Source of the DNA: Bacteroidota bacterium
Lineage (GTDB): Bacteria; Bacteroidota; Bacteroidia; Palsa-965
Direction of reading: 5' to 3'
DNA: 64,000 nt
Assembly (NCBI GenBank): GCA_013288325.1
Contig: JABDCB010000001.1
Location: 1-64,000, forward strand
Positions 7,728 to 17,578 of this stretch are shown here, piece by piece. How positions within the stretch are numbered: the stretch's first letter is position 1; every line of letters begins with the position of its first letter. The translations under genes and the position numbers were made by a program. The notes under the pieces were generated by a model that was not told the DNA's origin, did no database searches, and saw only the letters and a program-made list of their open reading frames with translations.

Positions 7728-10697
7728 ATGAAACATACCTACCGTGTATTATCAATTTTTGCTATTTTTCTTTCAATACATTCTTACTCACAGGAATTCT
7801 GGGGTATGACCTCCAGCGGAGGAGCTTATGGGCTTGGTACCCTATTTAAAGCAGATACAGGATGTACCAATACTCAAGTCAAATATTCCTTTGTATCCAA
7901 TATCCCGGGATCAACACCTGATGGTGACTTAGTACAAGCCAGTAATGGTAAATTTTATGGTATGACCTCCAGTGGAGGTTCCAATTCTACCGGAATATTA
8001 TTTGAATATGACCCAACGAGTGGAGTCTACACGAAAAAATTTGAGTTCAATGGGGCCAATGGAGCAAATCCCAACGGTTCACTAGTTCAAGGAGCGAATG
8101 GGAAATTGTATGGTATGACTCCTTTGGGGGGGGCAAATAACATGGGTGTTCTTTTTTCTTATGACCCTGTAACATCACTCTACAATAGACTGATTAATTT
8201 TTCGGGTTCTGCTAATGGAGCTAATCCAATGGGGTCTTTGATACAAGCATCAACAGGAAAGTTGTATGGGATGACTTCGGCCGGAGGGGCTAATGGATTG
8301 GGAATACTTTTTTCATATGACCCGGCAACAGGAATCTTCATCGATAAAATTGATTTTGCGGGAGTAGCAAATGGGTCGGTACCCAATGGCTCATTAGTAC
8401 AAGCATTTAACGGCAAATTGTATGGATTAACTTCGACGGGTGGAATAAAAAATGACGGAGTACTTTTCTCTTACGATACGACTGCGGGCACATTGACCAA
8501 AATGATAGATTTTGACAGTATACCCAAAGGTTGCAACCCCAATGGAGCATTGGTAGAAATCAGTCATGGTAAACTTTTTGGAACCACGCTGAATGGTGGG
8601 GCACTAGGAAACGGAATTGTTTTCTCGTATGTTATAAGTACTGGAATTTTTACGGATGTAACAGATCTGAATGCTAGTACCCAAGGTGGAAATCCTTCCG
8701 GATCACTTGTACTTGCGCCGAATGGTAAGTTTTATGGTTTAACATCGGCAGGTGGAGCTAATGGATTTGGTACACTTTTCCAACTGGATACTACATCGCT
8801 CACCCTTGTAGACAAAGTGGATCTGGCCGGAATATCCAATGGCCAATATCCCAAGGGATCTCTTATCTATGCTTTGGATGGAAAATTGTACGGAATGGCA
8901 AGCAGTGGAGGGCTCAATAACAGCGGCGTTCTCTTTCAGTTCGATCCCGGTTCAGGAACATATACCGATAAAGTTGATCTGGAAACGGCAACAAATGGAG
9001 CTGTTCCAACAGGGAGTGTTATAATGGCAAGCAATGGGAAGCTGTATGGTATGACAACCAGTGGAGGAACCGGAGGAACGGGAGTTCTGTTTGAGTATGA
9101 TACCGCATTGGCAACCTGTACAGCTAAAGTACAATTCACCGGAATGAATGGAGTTAGCCCTAATGGATCTTTAATCCAGGCCAGTAATGGTAAAATATAT
9201 GGATTGACAACCGCCGGCGGAATTTCCAGTCTTGGTGTTTTATTTGAATACGACCCTTCAACAAATATCTGTGTAAAGAAATTTGATTTTGATGGAGCCG
9301 CCAATGGAGCCGCTCCTTTTGGCTCACTTGTGCAGGCGAATAATGGATTGCTTTATGGAATGTGTTCTGCTGGAGGAGCAAATAGTGCTGGCGTTATTTT
9401 CTCATATGATCCTACATCGGGAACACTGACTAAGACAATTGATTTTGATCCGGCTCTCAACGGATCCACTCCATATGGATCGCTTATCCAGACAAATACA
9501 GGAACCTTATATGGGTTAACATCGGCCGGAGGGCTGAATGGCACGGGAATTCTTTTCAGTTATTCAATAGCTTCGGCTACCTGCAATAAAATGATTGACT
9601 TTACCGGTACAACCAATGGGACTAATCCTTATGGATCACTGATAGAATCTCCTTCCGGAAAGTTGTATGGAGCTACATCCGGCGGAGGCTCGAATGGACA
9701 AGGAGTAATTTTTGAGTACGACACAGTTTCGGCTACACTTACGAATATTTTTTCGATGAATCCAATGCCGGATGGCGATTTTCCACAAGGATCTTTGACG
9801 ATAGCAGGCAACAAATTTTATTTAACGGCAGATTATGGTGGGATTAATAATGTAGGAGCTTTGATGCAATATGACCCAACACCCAACACTGCGATTGATA
9901 AAACGGATTTCTCCCGAACCACTACGGGTGCGGATCCTTATGGAGATTTACTCTATCTCTGTAACCCTGTTACCATTACTAGCCAATCTGTTGATACCGC
10001 CAAATGTCCTGGCTCTTCATGCATTCTTTGGGTAAATACAACCGGTAAATATGTTACATATCAATGGTATAAAAACGGAACACTCATAGTTGGGGCCAAC
10101 AATGCCAATTATGTGATTCCTTCCGCCGGCCCATCTGATTCGGCTACTTATTATTGCGCTGTAAGCAACCCTTGTGGAAATTTGAATACAGTAAACACAA
10201 AAATTTCTCTTTATCCTCAACCAGCTATTCCAACCATCAGTTCAGGAGGATCTACTCTTACTTCCAGTGCTGCAACGGGTAATCAATGGTATCTGAACGG
10301 AACCATTATTGGAGGAGCAACAGCTCAGAGCTATACAACAACACAGAATGGAAATTATACCGTTACAGCAACAAATGCTAATGGTTGTTCGGCAACATCA
10401 GCTCCGTTCAATATGACGAATACGGGGATTATGGAAAAGTCTGGAGGGTTGACTGTGGATATGTATCCCAATCCGGCATCTTCTGTTTTGAATCTCACAT
10501 TTCAAACAGATCGCGAACTGCAGATTGATATGACAATAATTGATCTTTTAGGAAATACCATTTTGAGCGAAAAGGTGTACCTGACAAAATCTGCTAACAA
10601 TACTACGCTGGATGTGAGCTCGCTAAGCGCAGGGGTATATGTTCTAAAATTAAATAGTGTGTCAGGCACAACCCTTATAAAATTCTTTAAGCAATAA
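7728..10697 (+). CDS. Secreted GloVer-repeat (beta-propeller-like) protein with Ig-like and T9SS sorting domains
   Basis: A 989-residue protein with a signal peptide ending near SIHSYSQ. It then has 14 repeats of about 52 residues with the core 'GKLYGMTSxGGANGxGxLFxYD', the Gloeo_Verruco/GloVer repeat of TIGR03803, thought to form beta-propeller-like surfaces. A cysteine-containing Ig-like segment (about residues 745-830) and a shorter module ending 'YTVTATNANGCSA' follow. A type A T9SS C-terminal sorting domain (VDMYPNPASS...GVYVLKLNS) closes the protein, so it should be exported across the outer membrane and anchored or released. Ligand unknown. It converges with a response-regulator gene across a 2-bp gap. 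Confidence 0.9.
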   Translation: MKHTYRVLSIFAIFLSIHSYSQEFWGMTSSGGAYGLGTLFKADTGCTNTQVKYSFVSNIPGSTPDGDLVQASNGKFYGMTSSGGSNSTGILFEYDPTSGVYTKKFEFNGANGANPNGSLVQGANGKLYGMTPLGGANNMGVLFSYDPVTSLYNRLINFSGSANGANPMGSLIQASTGKLYGMTSAGGANGLGILFSYDPATGIFIDKIDFAGVANGSVPNGSLVQAFNGKLYGLTSTGGIKNDGVLFSYDTTAGTLTKMIDFDSIPKGCNPNGALVEISHGKLFGTTLNGGALGNGIVFSYVISTGIFTDVTDLNASTQGGNPSGSLVLAPNGKFYGLTSAGGANGFGTLFQLDTTSLTLVDKVDLAGISNGQYPKGSLIYALDGKLYGMASSGGLNNSGVLFQFDPGSGTYTDKVDLETATNGAVPTGSVIMASNGKLYGMTTSGGTGGTGVLFEYDTALATCTAKVQFTGMNGVSPNGSLIQASNGKIYGLTTAGGISSLGVLFEYDPSTNICVKKFDFDGAANGAAPFGSLVQANNGLLYGMCSAGGANSAGVIFSYDPTSGTLTKTIDFDPALNGSTPYGSLIQTNTGTLYGLTSAGGLNGTGILFSYSIASATCNKMIDFTGTTNGTNPYGSLIESPSGKLYGATSGGGSNGQGVIFEYDTVSATLTNIFSMNPMPDGDFPQGSLTIAGNKFYLTADYGGINNVGALMQYDPTPNTAIDKTDFSRTTTGADPYGDLLYLCNPVTITSQSVDTAKCPGSSCILWVNTTGKYVTYQWYKNGTLIVGANNANYVIPSAGPSDSATYYCAVSNPCGNLNTVNTKISLYPQPAIPTISSGGSTLTSSAATGNQWYLNGTIIGGATAQSYTTTQNGNYTVTATNANGCSATSAPFNMTNTGIMEKSGGLTVDMYPNPASSVLNLTFQTDRELQIDMTIIDLLGNTILSEKVYLTKSANNTTLDVSSLSAGVYVLKLNSVSGTTLIKFFKQ

Positions 10698-10699
10698 CA

Positions 10700-11161
10700 T
10701 CAGGAAAGTAATTTCTGACGAAGCATAAAGTCGAGCTGTTCATTGGCTTGAATAAGTTTAGTAGTAAGCTCTTTGTTTGCTTCCCGCAGCGCATATACTT
10801 CATATGCGTTTTCAATCGACATTTTTAACTCCTGTTCATCCCAGGGTTTTGTAATATATCGATATACCTGTCCTTTGTTAATTGCGCTAATTACCGCTTG
10901 TATATCTGCATAGCCGGTAAGCAGAATCCGAATCGGGTCGGGGTATTCTCCAATAATAGACTCAAGAAATTCAACACCGGTAACACCGGGCATACGCTGG
11001 TCGGTAAGGATCACATGAAAGGTTTGTTCTTTCATTAAAGCTTTTCCTTCTTCTGCAGACACAGCTGTGAAAATATTGAAATCTCTTCTGAAAAGAGCTT
11101 TGAATGCAACCAGATTGTTGGATTCATCGTCGACGTAAAGAACATTGATTTTCTTTTCCAT
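10700..11161 (-). CDS. Single-domain response regulator (REC with C-terminal coiled coil)
   Basis: A 153-residue receiver protein starting at the ATG at 11161 (a TTG nine bases upstream is less likely). It has the acidic pair of VLYVDDE, the phosphoacceptor Asp54 in ILTDQRMPG, the LLTGY Thr and the KPWDEQEL lysine, then about 30 residues of coiled coil and no output domain. It is strongly similar to the receiver of the REC-kinase at 16493-17578 (shared TDQRMPG, FLESI, AINKG, KPWDEQEL). It is the last gene of a five-gene minus-strand operon and probably the phosphorylation partner of the adjacent histidine kinase (inference). Confidence 0.9.
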   Translation of the reverse strand: MEKKINVLYVDDESNNLVAFKALFRRDFNIFTAVSAEEGKALMKEQTFHVILTDQRMPGVTGVEFLESIIGEYPDPIRILLTGYADIQAVISAINKGQVYRYITKPWDEQELKMSIENAYEVYALREANKELTTKLIQANEQLDFMLRQKLLS

Positions 11162-11203
11162 GATTAGCAAATTAAAAAATGTTTATGCCGTGCATTGTAT
11201 TTT

Positions 11204-13354
11204 CTAAAATTTTTCCGTTTGTTGGGTAATCGGAATGGATATAACAAACTCACTGCCTTTGCCAACTTCGGACAACACCTTAATTTTTCCATGATGCTTT
11301 TCTATAATGGAATGGGTAATAGATAAACCTAGCCCCATTCCCTGACCTACAGCCTTTGTGGAGAAAAAAGGTTCGAATATTCGTGGCAATACTTCTTCTT
11401 TTATCCCTATGCCATCATCCTTTATGCTCACATATACATTTGATGCATCCGAGGAGGTACAGATGGTGATATGCCCTTTTTCCGAATCCTTTTTTTCGGC
11501 AATCGCCTGAATGGCATTGTTAAGAATATTCATAAATACCTGGTTGATTTTACCGGGGTAGCATTCAACAGGAGGAAGTTGACTGAATTTTTTCTCAACC
11601 AGCACCTTATCTTTCAAAATGGTATTCAGAAGAATGAGTGTGGCATTTAAGCCTTCATGGAGATCTGTTGTTTTTAATGTGTCTTCATCAAGACGGGAGA
11701 ACACTTTCAGCCCTTTGATAATTTCTGATGTACGTGTAGCTCCGTCATCTATTCCATGCAGGAGATCATCAATTTCCTTGATGGAATAATCCATATCCAG
11801 GTCTTTTTTCAGTTTTTGAGCTGCCGCAATTTTTTCCGCCACTTGATGCCCGTCTTCAATAAGGGCATATTGTTGATAAAGTTGTTTTAGTTCATCCAGT
11901 GTACGTTTTAAGGACTTGATGTTTGACTTAACAAAATTAATCGGATTATTAATTTCATGGGCAATACCTGCTGTAAGCTGACCAAGGGAGGCCATCTTTT
12001 CGGAATCCACGAGTTGACTTTGTGTTTCTTTAAGATTTGTGAAAGTTTCACTCAATTCCTTATTTGCAGCTTCAAGTTCTGTAGTACGTTCTTGAACTTT
12101 TATTTCTAGAATTACATTTTGTTCTTTAACAATACGCTCATTTTCCGTCAGGGCTTCCAGAGCCTTTGTCTGACTTTCTTCTTTTTCCTTTTTAAGAATA
12201 TTAATCCTGTCGGCCAAACCAAAAGAAATTAGTACTACTTCGAATGCAGAACCTGTTTGCATCGTATACCTTGTAATGTTGTTATATGGAAAGATTCCAA
12301 AATCTTTCATAATATAGATAACAACCCCAACGAGGAAAAAGGTCCAGGCAATAAGAAAAAATTTAGCAGGACGGTACCCTTTTCTATAAATAACAATACC
12401 CATTGTTAACATGTAAGTAGAGACCAGCATGGCCGTTATTTCCATGAGAGCATAACTGGCTGTATAAATGTTAAAAATGGCCAGAAGGATGCTGATAGAA
12501 TAAATTATATAGAAGACTACAGCTATCCTGTCCAGCTTGGGAGTGAACTCTGAAGTATGCAGGAATACTCTTAGAAAGGCCAGACCGGCAATCCCTACGA
12601 GAGAAGGAAAGAAAAATCCTCCGTGTATGGCCATCCATGGAGAGTGAGGCCAGAGATATTGAAAAGGGAACCCCTGCAGGCTTGTCTGGGTTAAGAGAAT
12701 AATGACAATATAAACTACGTAATAAATGTAGCTTTTGTCTCGAACAGTAAAATAAATAAAAAGATTATAGAGCAGCATAACGAGCATAATGCCGAAGTAA
12801 ATTCCGGATAGTATATGTTTCTGGCTAAGAAAATTGAGTATGGAATCTTCAGTGCCTAACACAAGCGGAACCTGGATTTGCTCCGTGCTTTTTATTCTCA
12901 TCAGATAGGTAACTTCTTTTCCAGGAAGAATACTTAGCCGAAAAAGATAATCAGGGATTTGATACAGGCGAATTGCAAAATCCTGATATTCCCCCATTTT
13001 TTGAACGGTGTATGTACCGTCTGTTTTGGGAAAATAAAGAGCGACTTCGTCCATATTTGGCTGCTCCAGCATCAAAAGTAGTTGCCCGGAAGAGCTTTCA
13101 TTCCGGATGTGGATTTTTAACCAAAAGGCAGAAGAGGAAAGGCCGAGATTTGGAACTTTTTGGGTACTTGATTTGTACTGATCGGAAGCGAGTGCTTGTT
13201 CAAAGGAAAGCGCTCCTGCTTTATCCTCCAGAATTTCTATGCTGCCTCCGATATCCAGACGGGAAGTATTGTCGGAAAAAAAAACCGTCTCGGTTGCAGA
13301 TGCAACCGAGAGAAACGAAAGAAAGAAAAACATGGAAACTAAATATCGACTCAT
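11204..13354 (-). CDS. 7TMR-DISM sensor histidine kinase
   Basis: A 716-residue inner-membrane kinase. After a signal peptide (MSRYLVSMFFFLSFLSVASA) comes a 7TMR-DISM extracellular domain (about residues 30-170), typical of ligand- or carbohydrate-sensing kinases. Seven membrane segments (about 180-390), a coiled coil, the His box GIAHEINNPINF and an HATPase domain with N box (NILNNAIQAI), DDGIGI, FEPFFST and GLGLS follow. I set the start at the ATG at 13354, which opens the signal peptide and leaves a 16-bp gap from the upstream GNAT gene; a longer reading would overlap that gene. Ligand unknown; a product of the two neighbouring enzymes is one possibility. Confidence 0.9.
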   Translation of the reverse strand: MSRYLVSMFFFLSFLSVASATETVFFSDNTSRLDIGGSIEILEDKAGALSFEQALASDQYKSSTQKVPNLGLSSSAFWLKIHIRNESSSGQLLLMLEQPNMDEVALYFPKTDGTYTVQKMGEYQDFAIRLYQIPDYLFRLSILPGKEVTYLMRIKSTEQIQVPLVLGTEDSILNFLSQKHILSGIYFGIMLVMLLYNLFIYFTVRDKSYIYYVVYIVIILLTQTSLQGFPFQYLWPHSPWMAIHGGFFFPSLVGIAGLAFLRVFLHTSEFTPKLDRIAVVFYIIYSISILLAIFNIYTASYALMEITAMLVSTYMLTMGIVIYRKGYRPAKFFLIAWTFFLVGVVIYIMKDFGIFPYNNITRYTMQTGSAFEVVLISFGLADRINILKKEKEESQTKALEALTENERIVKEQNVILEIKVQERTTELEAANKELSETFTNLKETQSQLVDSEKMASLGQLTAGIAHEINNPINFVKSNIKSLKRTLDELKQLYQQYALIEDGHQVAEKIAAAQKLKKDLDMDYSIKEIDDLLHGIDDGATRTSEIIKGLKVFSRLDEDTLKTTDLHEGLNATLILLNTILKDKVLVEKKFSQLPPVECYPGKINQVFMNILNNAIQAIAEKKDSEKGHITICTSSDASNVYVSIKDDGIGIKEEVLPRIFEPFFSTKAVGQGMGLGLSITHSIIEKHHGKIKVLSEVGKGSEFVISIPITQQTEKF

Positions 13355-13370
13355 AGGGCGTATTATTCTG

Positions 13371-14093
13371 CTAACGTTTGAATACCATTGACTCAACAAG
13401 AACGTGTTTGGCAACAGGAACAACCAAATCATACTCCACTTCCTGGTTGCTTTTTGGCCCTTTTTCGAGTGCTATACAACGGGGAGTCTTTCTAAGCTCC
13501 AGCATGCGTTCTCTGTCGTAATCAGTACTGGTAGCTAAGGTTTCTGCATTCATAATACCCACAACTTTAGCCAGATATTCTTCCGTAGGATAGATGAAAT
13601 CTCCATTGTTGCCAAGACTCCGGTCTATTATAAATCCAACACGTGTGAACATTGGCAGTGAGTATTCAGCACAAATACCAAGTAAAGTGCGAAAATGTAA
13701 TTGATTAATGATGGATATAGCAGCGCGTACAAGTAAAATACTAATGCCCTGTCCGGCTACTTCTTTTGAGTTCCAGAGCCCGCATAATTCCCCTGCGCCT
13801 CCGTCTATCCTATGTTTAACAACCAAATCATAAACCCGATGATCCATTTTGCCTACTGCCGTTTCCACAGGCAGGGGATGAAGTCCGTCGGCTACTTGTA
13901 CGCGTATTCCACCTACTAGTTTTCCATTTAGTTCCGCCACAACACCATAAGTATATGGATTTTCTATCCAATCTTTGTTATAAGAAGTTATATTAAGTAT
14001 ACCGTAGTCTTCCAGCACCTTCCGATGTCCTTCTATGTATTCAAGGCTTACGGAATGTTCCTCCAGAGGGTAAAATGATCTGATCTTTAACAT
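13371..14093 (-). CDS. GNAT-fold acyltransferase, resembling N-acyl amino acid/autoinducer synthases
   Basis: A 240-residue protein with a GNAT-type core: a strand with YGVVAELNGKLVGGIRV, a long middle segment, then KEVAGQGISILLVRAAISI, which corresponds to the acyl-CoA-binding GxG motif A, and 'EYSLPMFTRVGF', the usual 'Y..xGF' end. The extended N-terminus and the 'GELCGLWNS' strand are reminiscent of the FeeM/LuxI-like branch that makes acylated amino acids or lactones, but this is pattern-level similarity only. It lies 3 bp after the ThiF/nitroreductase gene and 16 bp before a membrane histidine kinase, which suggests that it modifies a small molecule for a signalling pathway. Confidence 0.75.
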   Translation of the reverse strand: MLKIRSFYPLEEHSVSLEYIEGHRKVLEDYGILNITSYNKDWIENPYTYGVVAELNGKLVGGIRVQVADGLHPLPVETAVGKMDHRVYDLVVKHRIDGGAGELCGLWNSKEVAGQGISILLVRAAISIINQLHFRTLLGICAEYSLPMFTRVGFIIDRSLGNNGDFIYPTEEYLAKVVGIMNAETLATSTDYDRERMLELRKTPRCIALEKGPKSNQEVEYDLVVPVAKHVLVESMVFKR

Positions 14094-14096
14094 AGT

Positions 14097-16418
14097 TTAC
14101 TCGAGGTAAAGCACGTCGTCCACAGGGCGCCGAAGCGCCCTAACATCTATTTGATCTGCAACATGAATTCGAAACAGGAAAATCTCCCCTAACTCGGGAG
14201 ACAATGAAAATAAACGAATAAAACGCGATCGTAAGTCCTGTAATTCTTCCTTCATAGCAGGTGTAAATCCAGCTCCATTACCCTGGATGAGGCGGTGAAA
14301 GAAAAAAGTGCAGGCAGAAACGGGGTGAACAGAAAGTCCGCTTTTATTTGCCTGAAGCCAAGCTTTTTGTAATGCCCGTCCACCATTATAAAAATTAAAA
14401 GGACTGTAGGCCGGCATTGTAACAAGACCAACAGCAGAGGCGGAAGCGATTGCCTTACGCCCCATTTTTTCAAAAGCCTGTCCGCCTTTCCATTCATTCA
14501 GATGATGTATAACACCCGGAGCTGTTGACATCCGTAAGCCGGCAAGTTCAGAAGGAGTTAACTCAATTGTAGCAAGATCTACACCATCTTTTGTTTTTGC
14601 TGCTTCCTCGGGTGTCCATCGTATCTCACTTACAAAATCACGATGATCTTCTTCACTCATTAAGCGGATGCGATCCACAGCCCCGACAATATCTGCTACC
14701 TCATCAAGCTCCTTAGAGGAGCTAATGATTTTCAATTCGGCTCCGTGAATAGTCTGAGAGGCTCTTTTAATTTCTTCAAGCAAGTGAGGAGCCAGATTTT
14801 GTCGCTGTCCATATTTCCGGTTAGTGCCCCGGCTAAAAATTGTTCCGGAAAGCATGTCACAATCGTGAGATTCTAATATACCGGTGGAAGGAACCTGGTT
14901 TTTTGAATAAAAACGAAAAACAGAAACGAGCTTACTGGAAGAAGGCAGAAGACAATCAGTACTCACTTCCAGATTCAATTCGTGTGCCTTTAGAATAAGA
15001 TTTTCGGTTGCTGCCCCTAGTCCTATATGTGAGGCCGTATTTTGAAAGTCGAGTAACGACACAGAGCGAATACGATCATGAAACAAATAAAGGCTTTTGT
15101 TGGTGTACAACCATTTCCAAGGCTGACAATTGGCACCAGTAGGAGCAGCAATAGCTGCCGAGATAAGGGTAACCAATTGGGTTTTGTTGAGTTCAAGTTG
15201 TTGATCGTCAGGAACAATATTTTGTTTTTGTATAGTGTCGTGCATTTCCTTTTGGGTCAGCACCGTTTCTCCGGTAGTTTCGGGTTGAGCAACTGCAGAA
15301 GATGGTTTATCGCAGATCAGCTCTTCTAAATCCACAAAATAACGTCCGGATTCATGAAACTGATCCAGGCTAATTCTTCTGCATACATCCGCAGCCAGCG
15401 CAGCTCCCAGAACAACGGATGAACCAAGTTGAGGCCATGTGGTAAGGGTTTGGCCTATTTCTATCATAGAAGCCTTTAGCTTAGATGAAATAGTCTCTGC
15501 TCCCAACATGGGAAGGATATAAGGTACTTTTTCTTCATTGTTCAGATTTTTAATACGACTGATATCCAGGTGGTCAATCATTCCATGCAGCAAAGGGCGA
15601 TCGGGTTCCAGATCAAATCGTTCTACGTCAAGTGTACCGCGGTCATTCATATCCATTACAACCGGAATTCGCATGGCTCTTGCTTTTATTCTGCACTGTA
15701 TTTTGATATCCAGTCCGTCACACTCTTCAACAAGTATATCAAGTTTACCACCTTTTTCGAAAAAGTCATCCATGTTTTCCTCTGTGAGACCGTCGGTATA
15801 ACACACCGTTTTCAGATATGGATCCATTTCTGCAATTTCTCTTGCTACTACAATGGCTTTCGAAATGCCAATATTGTGTAAGCCGGTCTGAATCCGGTTC
15901 ATATTGGTAAGTTCCAACAGATCGAAATCGGCCAGCCGGATTTCCCCGAAACTACGTTCCAATGCCATGGCCATGGCAATCGTTTTGCCAACGGAGAGAC
16001 CGACCACCCCGATTTTTAGTTTGCCAAGACGGTCGCGCTCCTGAACTGTAATTTTATATTGATTCCGGTTTGTTCTTACCTCAATAAATTCACTTTCCCC
16101 GAGTACATGTACAAGGCGTGAAGACCAGGGATAGTATACCCAAGCACCGTATTCATCGGGATTAAAACCTTTCAGATGGTGATCTGCCAATTCATTCAAT
16201 TGGTCGGTATTCAGCTTTAGCTTGGGGTTTCTTGATTTGAGCAGTTCACGAAGCTGTGAGTAAATTTCATTGCTTATCTGGAGGTGAGGAACATCTTTTA
16301 TTAATTTGTCCAGCTCCTTCCTGTCGGCATCCTGCTGCAGATAAAAAACGCGGGGATGATAAACAGTGTCAGAAGAAGAAGCTTTTCTTTCTAACGACGC
16401 AAACAGGGTTTCCGACAT
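14097..16418 (-). CDS. Rv1355c-type fusion: ThiF/MoeB-like adenylyltransferase plus nitroreductase domain
   Basis: A 773-residue two-enzyme fusion. After about 120 unassigned residues comes an E1-like/ThiF Rossmann domain (KIGVVGLSVGKT, LADFDLLELTNMNR with the Arg and Asp used for ATP binding, VEECDGLDIK). From about residue 410 to the end is an FMN nitroreductase-like domain (AAIAAPTGANCQPWKW, then SGLSVHPVSACTFFFHRL). This architecture matches mycobacterial Rv1355c, whose reaction is not known to me. Adenylation of a carboxylate followed by a flavin redox step is a reasonable inference. The 3-bp gap to the GNAT gene suggests translational coupling and a shared pathway. Confidence 0.85.
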   Translation of the reverse strand: MSETLFASLERKASSSDTVYHPRVFYLQQDADRKELDKLIKDVPHLQISNEIYSQLRELLKSRNPKLKLNTDQLNELADHHLKGFNPDEYGAWVYYPWSSRLVHVLGESEFIEVRTNRNQYKITVQERDRLGKLKIGVVGLSVGKTIAMAMALERSFGEIRLADFDLLELTNMNRIQTGLHNIGISKAIVVAREIAEMDPYLKTVCYTDGLTEENMDDFFEKGGKLDILVEECDGLDIKIQCRIKARAMRIPVVMDMNDRGTLDVERFDLEPDRPLLHGMIDHLDISRIKNLNNEEKVPYILPMLGAETISSKLKASMIEIGQTLTTWPQLGSSVVLGAALAADVCRRISLDQFHESGRYFVDLEELICDKPSSAVAQPETTGETVLTQKEMHDTIQKQNIVPDDQQLELNKTQLVTLISAAIAAPTGANCQPWKWLYTNKSLYLFHDRIRSVSLLDFQNTASHIGLGAATENLILKAHELNLEVSTDCLLPSSSKLVSVFRFYSKNQVPSTGILESHDCDMLSGTIFSRGTNRKYGQRQNLAPHLLEEIKRASQTIHGAELKIISSSKELDEVADIVGAVDRIRLMSEEDHRDFVSEIRWTPEEAAKTKDGVDLATIELTPSELAGLRMSTAPGVIHHLNEWKGGQAFEKMGRKAIASASAVGLVTMPAYSPFNFYNGGRALQKAWLQANKSGLSVHPVSACTFFFHRLIQGNGAGFTPAMKEELQDLRSRFIRLFSLSPELGEIFLFRIHVADQIDVRALRRPVDDVLYLE

Positions 16419-16492
16419 AAAGAATATGTATTGATTTGAGTATGTGAGTTGGTTCTTGTTTCATTGCCATCAGCAAGGAAACAAGCAAGGAT

Positions 16493-17578
16493 TTAAGCCT
16501 GATTTGGAATAACGATCTTGAATTTCGTTCCTTGTCCAATGACCGAACTGACTTCAATTTCGCCACCTATTTTTTCAACGGCCTCTTTGGCAATATAGAG
16601 TCCTAGTCCCGATCCTGGTTTTTCTTGTGTGGCCCGATAAAACATATCGAAAATTTTATCGAGGTGTTCCGTTTCAATTCCAATGCCGCTATCTTCAATA
16701 GAAAGAGTGGCATGCTCATGCCCTACTTTTAAATCAATAGAAACAAACTGGTCGCTACGGTTTTTATTCTGGTATTTGATAGCATTTAACAGAAGGTTGT
16801 TGAGGATAACCTGGAAGCGGAATTCGTCAGTGCTAAAAATTTCGGCCTGTTCAATATTGTATTTGAGTTCGATTTTGTTTTTATCCTGGAAATAATCAAA
16901 GCTAGCCCATGTTTCACGTATGATCTTGTCAAAATCAAGTATACTAGGGCGTATCTCGTACTTCACATTCTGATAGTAATTGATAATATTACCGACAAAT
17001 ACATCAAGCCGGTCAATGCTTTTTTCAATCATTCCCAGAAAATCTTCAGGATGGTTGTGGGGTTGGGTTTTCGAAAAATTTATGATGCCTTTAATTGACA
17101 TAAGGGGTGCCCTTAAATCGTGTGAAGCACTGTATACAAATTTTTCAAGCTCGTTATTGGTTTTCTGAAGTTGGATGTTTCGTTCCTTCAGCAATCGGCG
17201 AGTACAAGCCATTTCAAATGCATTGCGAATAATAACCCTGAGCTCTTGCTCATCCCAGGGCTTATTTAAATAACAATATATTTTTCCTTTATTGATGGCA
17301 TCAACCACATCCTTCATATCGGAATATCCGGTAATTAATATTTTTATTAAATCAGGATACTCTCCCACAATAGATTCCAGAAAATCCACTCCGTTAATGC
17401 CTGGCATTCTCTGATCGGTGATGATGATGTCGATGGCTTCTTTTTGGAGCACAAGCAGACCTGCTTCGGCAGATTGAGCCACAAAAACCTTAGCATCCCT
17501 TCGAAATGCAGCTTTGAAAGCTGTCAATTGTCCAGGGTCGTCATCCACGTACAGAATTTGAGGGTTCTGATCAAGCAT
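16493..17578 (-). CDS. Response regulator-histidine kinase hybrid (REC-HisKA-HATPase)
   Basis: A 361-residue soluble protein. The receiver (residues 5-125) has Asp55 in IITDQRMPG and Lys in KPWDEQEL. A coiled coil leads to the His box VYSASHDLRAPLMSIKG and an HATPase domain with DSGIGIE, FDMFYRAT and GSGLGLYIAKEAV. With REC before the kinase, it probably receives phosphate or a partner signal and passes it on. It is the first gene of the operon running to 10700, whose last gene encodes a closely related receiver. A minus-strand -7-like TATCTTTG lies at 17692-17699, about 115 bp upstream, without a matching -33. Confidence 0.9.
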   Translation of the reverse strand: MLDQNPQILYVDDDPGQLTAFKAAFRRDAKVFVAQSAEAGLLVLQKEAIDIIITDQRMPGINGVDFLESIVGEYPDLIKILITGYSDMKDVVDAINKGKIYCYLNKPWDEQELRVIIRNAFEMACTRRLLKERNIQLQKTNNELEKFVYSASHDLRAPLMSIKGIINFSKTQPHNHPEDFLGMIEKSIDRLDVFVGNIINYYQNVKYEIRPSILDFDKIIRETWASFDYFQDKNKIELKYNIEQAEIFSTDEFRFQVILNNLLLNAIKYQNKNRSDQFVSIDLKVGHEHATLSIEDSGIGIETEHLDKIFDMFYRATQEKPGSGLGLYIAKEAVEKIGGEIEVSSVIGQGTKFKIVIPNQA

